From Parvibaculum sp036499025 (GTDB lineage: Bacteria > Pseudomonadota > Alphaproteobacteria > Parvibaculales > Parvibaculaceae), in contig DASYEM010000079.1 in assembly GCA_036499025.1 (NCBI GenBank), positions 33,979-97,978 on the forward strand: a stretch of 64,000 nucleotides of DNA, in the 5' to 3' direction. This document shows positions 59,778-64,000 of the stretch, piece after piece. Under the pieces are notes generated by a model. That model made no database searches. It saw only the letters and a program-made list of their open reading frames with translations, and was not told the origin of the DNA. The position numbers and the translations under genes are program-made. Within the stretch, counting starts at the first letter, position 1; every line of letters starts with the position of its first letter.

Positions 59778-61060
59778 GTGAAGCCCTGCCGCGCGATTTC
59801 GGCGGGTTGATAGATATTCCGCAGATCGACGAGGATCGGCAACTTCAATGTCTGCTTCAGGCGGGGCAGATCGAGCGCGCGATAGACGTTCCATTCGGTG
59901 ACGATGACGACGGCATCCGCGTCCGCAGCCGCGTCATAGGGGCCGTCGCAATAAATGACCGCGTCCGGCAGAAGATGTTTTGCCTCCTTCATGCCTTGCG
60001 GGTCGTGCGCGCGGACCGTCGCACCTCTGTCGATCAGACCAGGCACGATATCGAGCGCGGGCGCGTCGCGCATGTCGTCGGTCTCAGGCTTGAAGGTGAG
60101 GCCCAGAATAGCGATCGTCTTGCCTTCTACCGAACCGCCGCAGGCAGCGACGATCTTGTCGACCATGTGCAGCTTGCGCTGCTTGTTGACCTCGACCACG
60201 GTTTCGACGATGCGGGTCGGTGCGCCGAATTGCTGTGCCGTGCGGACGAGGGCGATGGTGTCCTTGGGAAAGCAGGAGCCGCCATAGCCTGGACCGGCAT
60301 GAAGAAATTTCTTGCCGATGCGGCCATCGAGACCGATGCCGCGCGCCACGTCCTGTACGTTCGCGCCGGTCTTTTCGCAGAGATCGGCCATTTCGTTGAT
60401 GAAAGTGATCTTGGTCGCGAGAAACGCGTTGGCCGCGTATTTGATCAGCTCCGAAGTGCGGCGGCTGGTGAAGACGATGGGCGTCTCGTTGAGGAAAAGC
60501 GGGCGATAGAGCGCGCGCATGACGTCGCGGGCGCGTTCATCCTCCGCGCCGACGACGACACGGTCGGGCCGTTTGAAATCGTCGATGGCGGCGCCTTCGC
60601 GCAGGAATTCGGGGTTCGAGGCGACGGAGAATTCGCCGTCGGGCCGGACGCGGCGGATGATCGCCTCGACCTCATCGGCGGTGCCGACTGGGACCGTCGA
60701 TTTGGTGACGATGACCGTGTAGCCGGTCATGGCTTTCGCTATGTCTTCGGCGGCGGCATAAACGTAGCTCAGATCGGCATGGCCGTCGCCGCGCCGGGTC
60801 GGCGTTCCGACGGCGATGAAGACCGCCTCGGCGCCTTTTACGGCTTGCGCGATGTCGGTGGTGAAGGAGAGGCGGCCGGCAAAGCGATTGCCGTTGACCA
60901 GCACGTCGAGGCCGGGCTCATAGATCGGAATCTCGCCCTTGTTCAGAGCCTCGATCTTTGCCGCGACAGTGTCGACGCACACGACGTCGTGGCCGAAGTC
61001 GGCAAAACAGGCGCCTGACACCAGACCGACATATCCGGCCCCGATCATCGCAACTTTCAT
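59756..61060 (-). CDS. ugd: UDP-glucose 6-dehydrogenase
   Basis: A 434-residue enzyme oxidising UDP-glucose twice to UDP-glucuronate with NAD. It has the Rossmann motif MIGAGYVGLVSG, the invariant Glu in EGAAIDDF, the Lys region ELIKYAANAFLATKITFINE and the catalytic Cys in GPGYGGSCFPKDT. The C-terminal domain has GLTFKPETDDMRDAP. It provides UDP-GlcA for the acidic polymer and the substrate of the epimerase encoded divergently at 61,336. Confidence 0.95.
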   Translation of the reverse strand: MKVAMIGAGYVGLVSGACFADFGHDVVCVDTVAAKIEALNKGEIPIYEPGLDVLVNGNRFAGRLSFTTDIAQAVKGAEAVFIAVGTPTRRGDGHADLSYVYAAAEDIAKAMTGYTVIVTKSTVPVGTADEVEAIIRRVRPDGEFSVASNPEFLREGAAIDDFKRPDRVVVGAEDERARDVMRALYRPLFLNETPIVFTSRRTSELIKYAANAFLATKITFINEMADLCEKTGANVQDVARGIGLDGRIGKKFLHAGPGYGGSCFPKDTIALVRTAQQFGAPTRIVETVVEVNKQRKLHMVDKIVAACGGSVEGKTIAILGLTFKPETDDMRDAPALDIVPGLIDRGATVRAHDPQGMKEAKHLLPDAVIYCDGPYDAAADADAVVIVTEWNVYRALDLPRLKQTLKLPILVDLRNIYQPAEIARQGFTYVSIGR

Positions 61061-61335
61061 CTCACGTCCTATTGCTCAGCTAAGGTTAAATTCGGCATGC
61101 GACCGACAGCGGGGCGGTTCGTTCAGGCCGACAATGGCGGATTTTACCCGCCAGGAGAACAGCCGCCCGATATTGTCACAGCAAGATCGCCGGGCGAATG
61201 TACAGGATCGGTTTCTCTTTTGTCAGGGCCTGCCGCGGGATCTGTGTGCGTGGTGGAGGATATTGAGGCTGGTGCGGATGCCTCAAATATGGTCAAAGCC
61301 GGACAGGGTTCGGGGGCAAGCGTCGGGAGACAAGC

Positions 61336-62307
61336 ATGGCGATTTTGGTGACCGGAGCGGCCGGCTTTATAGGATCGCGCGTCTCGCGGCTGCTTCTCGA
61401 CCGGGGCGAGGAGGTCATCGGCATCGACAGCGTCAATACCTATTACGATCCGGCGCTGAAGGAAGCGCGGCTTGCTTCCCTGACGGCCGACAAAAGCTTC
61501 CGTTTCATCCGAGGCGATATCGCGGATACCGAGACATTGACGGCTGCTCTGCACGGGCGGAGCATCGACCGGGTTGTGCATCTCGCGGCTCAGGCAGGCG
61601 TGCGCTACTCGCTCGAACAGCCTCGCGCCTATATTCGTTCGAATATCTCGGGGCATCTCGAAATTCTCGAACTCTGCCGCGGCATCAAAGATTTCAAGCA
61701 TCTCGTCTATGCGTCGTCCAGCTCCGTCTACGGAGGGAACGAGAAGGTTCCCTTCAGCGAGAGCGACCGCGTGGACACCCCGGTTTCGCTCTATGCCGCC
61801 ACCAAAAAGGCGGACGAGTTGATGGGGCACGTTTATAGCCATCTCTTCGCCATACCGCAGACGGGTCTTCGCTATTTCACCGTCTATGGGCCTTTCGGAC
61901 GGCCCGACATGGCCTATTGGAGCTTCACCAGAAACATCATCGAAGGAAAACCGATCAAGGTCTTCAACAACGGCGAGATGTGGCGCGACTTCACCTATAT
62001 CGACGACATCGTGAAGGGTACGGTCGCGGCGCTCGACGGGCCACCGACAGCGGGGGAGCCCATGCACCGGATCTACAATATCGGCAACAACAAGCCGGAA
62101 AAGCTTTCGCGTTTCATCGATATCCTTGAAGACATCATCGGCGCCAAAGCGATCAGGGAAATGGCCCCGATGCAGCCGGGCGACGTGGTTCGGACCTATG
62201 CCGATACCACGGCAATCGAGCGGGATTTCGGCTTCAAACCGAGTACGCCGCTCGAAACGGGCCTCAAGGCTTTTGTCTCGTGGTACAAGTCTTACTTCGC
62301 GGCCTAA
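61336..62307 (+). CDS. UDP-glucuronate 4-epimerase (LpsL/CapI-like)
   Basis: A 323-residue extended SDR with GAAGFIGS for NAD, SSSSVYGGN, catalytic Tyr/Lys in YAATKK and the family marker YYDPALKEARL near the start. FTVYGPFGRPDMAYWSFTRNI is typical of glucuronate epimerases, giving UDP-galacturonate. The divergent ugd gene makes its substrate. ATG 61336 follows GGGAGAC. Confidence 0.9.
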   Translation: MAILVTGAAGFIGSRVSRLLLDRGEEVIGIDSVNTYYDPALKEARLASLTADKSFRFIRGDIADTETLTAALHGRSIDRVVHLAAQAGVRYSLEQPRAYIRSNISGHLEILELCRGIKDFKHLVYASSSSVYGGNEKVPFSESDRVDTPVSLYAATKKADELMGHVYSHLFAIPQTGLRYFTVYGPFGRPDMAYWSFTRNIIEGKPIKVFNNGEMWRDFTYIDDIVKGTVAALDGPPTAGEPMHRIYNIGNNKPEKLSRFIDILEDIIGAKAIREMAPMQPGDVVRTYADTTAIERDFGFKPSTPLETGLKAFVSWYKSYFAA

Positions 62308-62409
62308 ATTGCATGGCCGTGGCCCGGTCTGATGGTCGGCTGAAACATTATATTTTATCCGTCGCGGATGCTTGACCGTGGCGGACCGAATGCGTCCAGG
62401 GGTTCTTTA

Positions 62410-63480
62410 ATGAAGAGAAACGTCGCTCTTATAACGGGCATTACCGGTCAAGACGGGGCCTATCTGGCGAGGCTGCTGCTCGACAAGGGCTACGTTGTTC
62501 ACGGGGTCAAGCGGCGCTCTTCGTCTTTCAATACGGCACGTATCGACGACCTCTATCAAGATCCGCACATAGAGAGCGCACGGCTATTTCTTCACTACGG
62601 CGATCTCACCGACGCTACTAATCTCATCCGCATCGTGCAGGAAACGCAGCCGACCGAGATTTACAATCTGGCGGCCCAAAGCCATGTCCAAGTGAGCTTC
62701 GAGACGCCGGAATATACGGCGAATTCGGATGCGATCGGAACGCTTCGCCTCCTTGAGGCAATCCGTATTCTGGGCCTTGAGAAAGAAACGCGGTTCTATC
62801 AGGCTTCGACGTCTGAGCTTTATGGCAAGGTTCAGGAGACGCCGCAGAGCGAACGCACACCATTTTATCCGCGATCGCCTTATGCCGCTGCGAAACTCTA
62901 TGCCTACTGGATCACGGTAAACTACCGCGAGGCTTACAATATGCACGCCTCCAACGGCATTCTTTTCAATCATGAAGGGCCGACGCGTGGCGAGACGTTC
63001 GTGACCCGCAAGATTACGCGAGCTGTGGCAGCGATTGAACTGGGGCTTCAGGAAACGCTCTATCTCGGTAACATAGACGCCAAACGCGATTGGGGCCATG
63101 CGCGAGACTATGTGGATGGCATGTGGCGAATCGTTCAGCAAGACGATGCCGACGATTACGTTCTTGCGACGGGCGAGACGCATTCGGTGCGGGAATTTGT
63201 CGAGCTTGCTTTCTCCGAAATCGGACGGGGAATCGTGTGGAAAGGTGAGGGTATCGACGAAGTCGGCCATGATGAAAAGAGCGGCAAGGCGTTGGTGAAA
63301 ATCGATGCTCGCTATTTTCGACCGACGGAGGTCGACTTGCTGCTCGGTGATCCGCGAAAGGCAAATCAAAAACTTGGCTGGAAGCACACGACGACATTCC
63401 CCGAGCTTGTGGCGGAGATGGTTGCTTCCGATCTTCTGATTGTTGCTCAGGAAGAAGGTCGAAAAGGACGCGATGACTGA
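62410..63480 (+). CDS. gmd: GDP-mannose 4,6-dehydratase
   Basis: A 356-residue SDR converting GDP-mannose to GDP-4-keto-6-deoxymannose. It has ALITGITGQDGAYLARLLL, the catalytic TSELYGKVQETPQ, YAAAKLYAYWITVNYREAY and NHEGPTRGETFVTRKITRA. The start used is ATG 62410, matching the family N-terminus. An AT-rich element about 50 bases upstream (around 62,350) could be its promoter. It overlaps the fucose synthase gene by eight bases; together they make GDP-L-fucose. Confidence 0.95.
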   Translation: MKRNVALITGITGQDGAYLARLLLDKGYVVHGVKRRSSSFNTARIDDLYQDPHIESARLFLHYGDLTDATNLIRIVQETQPTEIYNLAAQSHVQVSFETPEYTANSDAIGTLRLLEAIRILGLEKETRFYQASTSELYGKVQETPQSERTPFYPRSPYAAAKLYAYWITVNYREAYNMHASNGILFNHEGPTRGETFVTRKITRAVAAIELGLQETLYLGNIDAKRDWGHARDYVDGMWRIVQQDDADDYVLATGETHSVREFVELAFSEIGRGIVWKGEGIDEVGHDEKSGKALVKIDARYFRPTEVDLLLGDPRKANQKLGWKHTTTFPELVAEMVASDLLIVAQEEGRKGRDD

Positions 63481-64000
63481 AGCCTATTCGCTCGACGGAA
63501 AACGGGTTTATGTCGCCGGCCACCGCGGAATGGTCGGGTCCGCGATCTTGCGCCGTCTGGAAACGGAGCATTGCGAGGTATTGACGGTCGGACGCGATAG
63601 CGTCGATCTGCGCAGGCAGGCTGAAATTGAAGACTGGCTGGCGGAAGTGAAGCCGCAAGCTGTGTTCGTGCCTGCCGCAACGGTGGGTGGCATTCTCGCC
63701 AACGATACGCGGCCCGCCGAATTCATTTACGACAATCTGATGATCGAGGCGAATATCATTCATGCCGCGTGGCGTGTTGGCGTGGAGAAGCTGCTCTTCC
63801 TTGGCTCATCTTGCATTTATCCGAAAATGGCGCCGCAACCGATGCGTGAAGAGGCGTTGCTGACGGGGCCTCTGGAAGAAACCAATCAATGGTATGCGGT
63901 CGCCAAGATCGCCGGCATCAAACTTTGTCAAGCCTATCGCCGTCAGTATGGTTGCGACTTCATTTCCGCGATGCCGACCAATCTCTATGGACGTGGCGAT
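63473..64000 (+). CDS. fcl: GDP-L-fucose synthase, 3' end off the window
   Basis: The first 176 residues of the epimerase-reductase that makes GDP-L-fucose from the Gmd product. It shows VYVAGHRGMVGSAILRRLE (NADP), the family motif AATVGGILANDTRPAEFIYDN, SSCIYP and the active site WYAVAKIAG. The ATG overlaps the gmd end by eight bases. The C-terminal part lies beyond base 64,000. Confidence 0.93.
   Translation, partial: MTEAYSLDGKRVYVAGHRGMVGSAILRRLETEHCEVLTVGRDSVDLRRQAEIEDWLAEVKPQAVFVPAATVGGILANDTRPAEFIYDNLMIEANIIHAAWRVGVEKLLFLGSSCIYPKMAPQPMREEALLTGPLEETNQWYAVAKIAGIKLCQAYRRQYGCDFISAMPTNLYGRGD

Noticed and set aside
61061..61335. Small open frames between ugd and the glucuronate epimerase gene
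   Set aside because: They lack ribosome sites and protein-like composition; the gap is a divergent promoter region.

Overview
The window is about 64 kb of GC-rich, densely coding chromosomal DNA with third-position G/C bias. It looks like an alphaproteobacterium. The evidence is an RpoE/ChrR-type ECF sigma pair, FtrA/FtrD-type iron uptake genes, a PimC/PimD-like acyl-CoA dehydrogenase pair, a Cox11/CtaG protein and dispersed palindromic intergenic repeats. Genus is not determinable by eye; a Parvibaculum/Rhizobiales-like relative is only a guess. I saw no rRNA, tRNA, CRISPR array, insertion sequence or prophage.

Bases 1-33,000 are mostly housekeeping and accessory metabolism in short operons: the end of an iron-uptake operon (FtrD-like, FtrA/P19), a small lipoprotein, MtgA, a GMC oxidoreductase with a Tat-exported partner, an aldehyde dehydrogenase, a metallo-beta-lactamase-fold protein, a peptidoglycan-binding protein with an unusual Pro-periodic linker, an MFS carrier, a PPK2 / DUF4010 / RlmJ operon, an ECF sigma/ChrR-like pair whose anti-sigma has lost its zinc-site cysteines, a GGDEF-EAL protein, paired acyl-CoA dehydrogenases, a FitAB-like toxin-antitoxin operon with twin palindromic operators, a SemiSWEET, an alcohol dehydrogenase, a GST, SPFH/NfeD, cardiolipin synthase, a TonB receptor, CtaG, an aldose epimerase, a DUF1275 protein and a decayed autotransporter end.

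Bases 33,461-37,022 hold a tight three-gene operon: a HAD phosphatase fused to a UbiA transferase, a DprE1-like FAD oxidase and a DprE2-like reductase. Together they match the pathway to polyprenyl-phospho-D-arabinose known from mycobacteria and from Azorhizobium noe genes. The aligned position of the benzothiazinone-target cysteine in the DprE1-like protein is alanine. A PemIK-like toxin-antitoxin pair follows.

From 37,781 to the right edge lies an exopolysaccharide or capsule locus. It has KdsD/KpsF, a PPP-family phosphatase, a short OPX export lipoprotein, a secreted protein, an outer-membrane beta-barrel, a BY-kinase/chain-length protein, two O-antigen ligase/polymerase-like proteins, a Wzx flippase, four GT4 and one GT2 glycosyltransferases, a methyltransferase, a beta-propeller-like protein of unknown role, an unassigned polytopic membrane protein, and genes for UDP-glucuronate, its 4-epimer and GDP-fucose (Ugd, epimerase, Gmd, partial Fcl). 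Many genes overlap by 4 bases, implying co-translation. The predicted product is a Wzx/Wzy-type acidic, fucose-containing polysaccharide, possibly arabinosylated. The initiating phosphoglycosyltransferase is not in the window.
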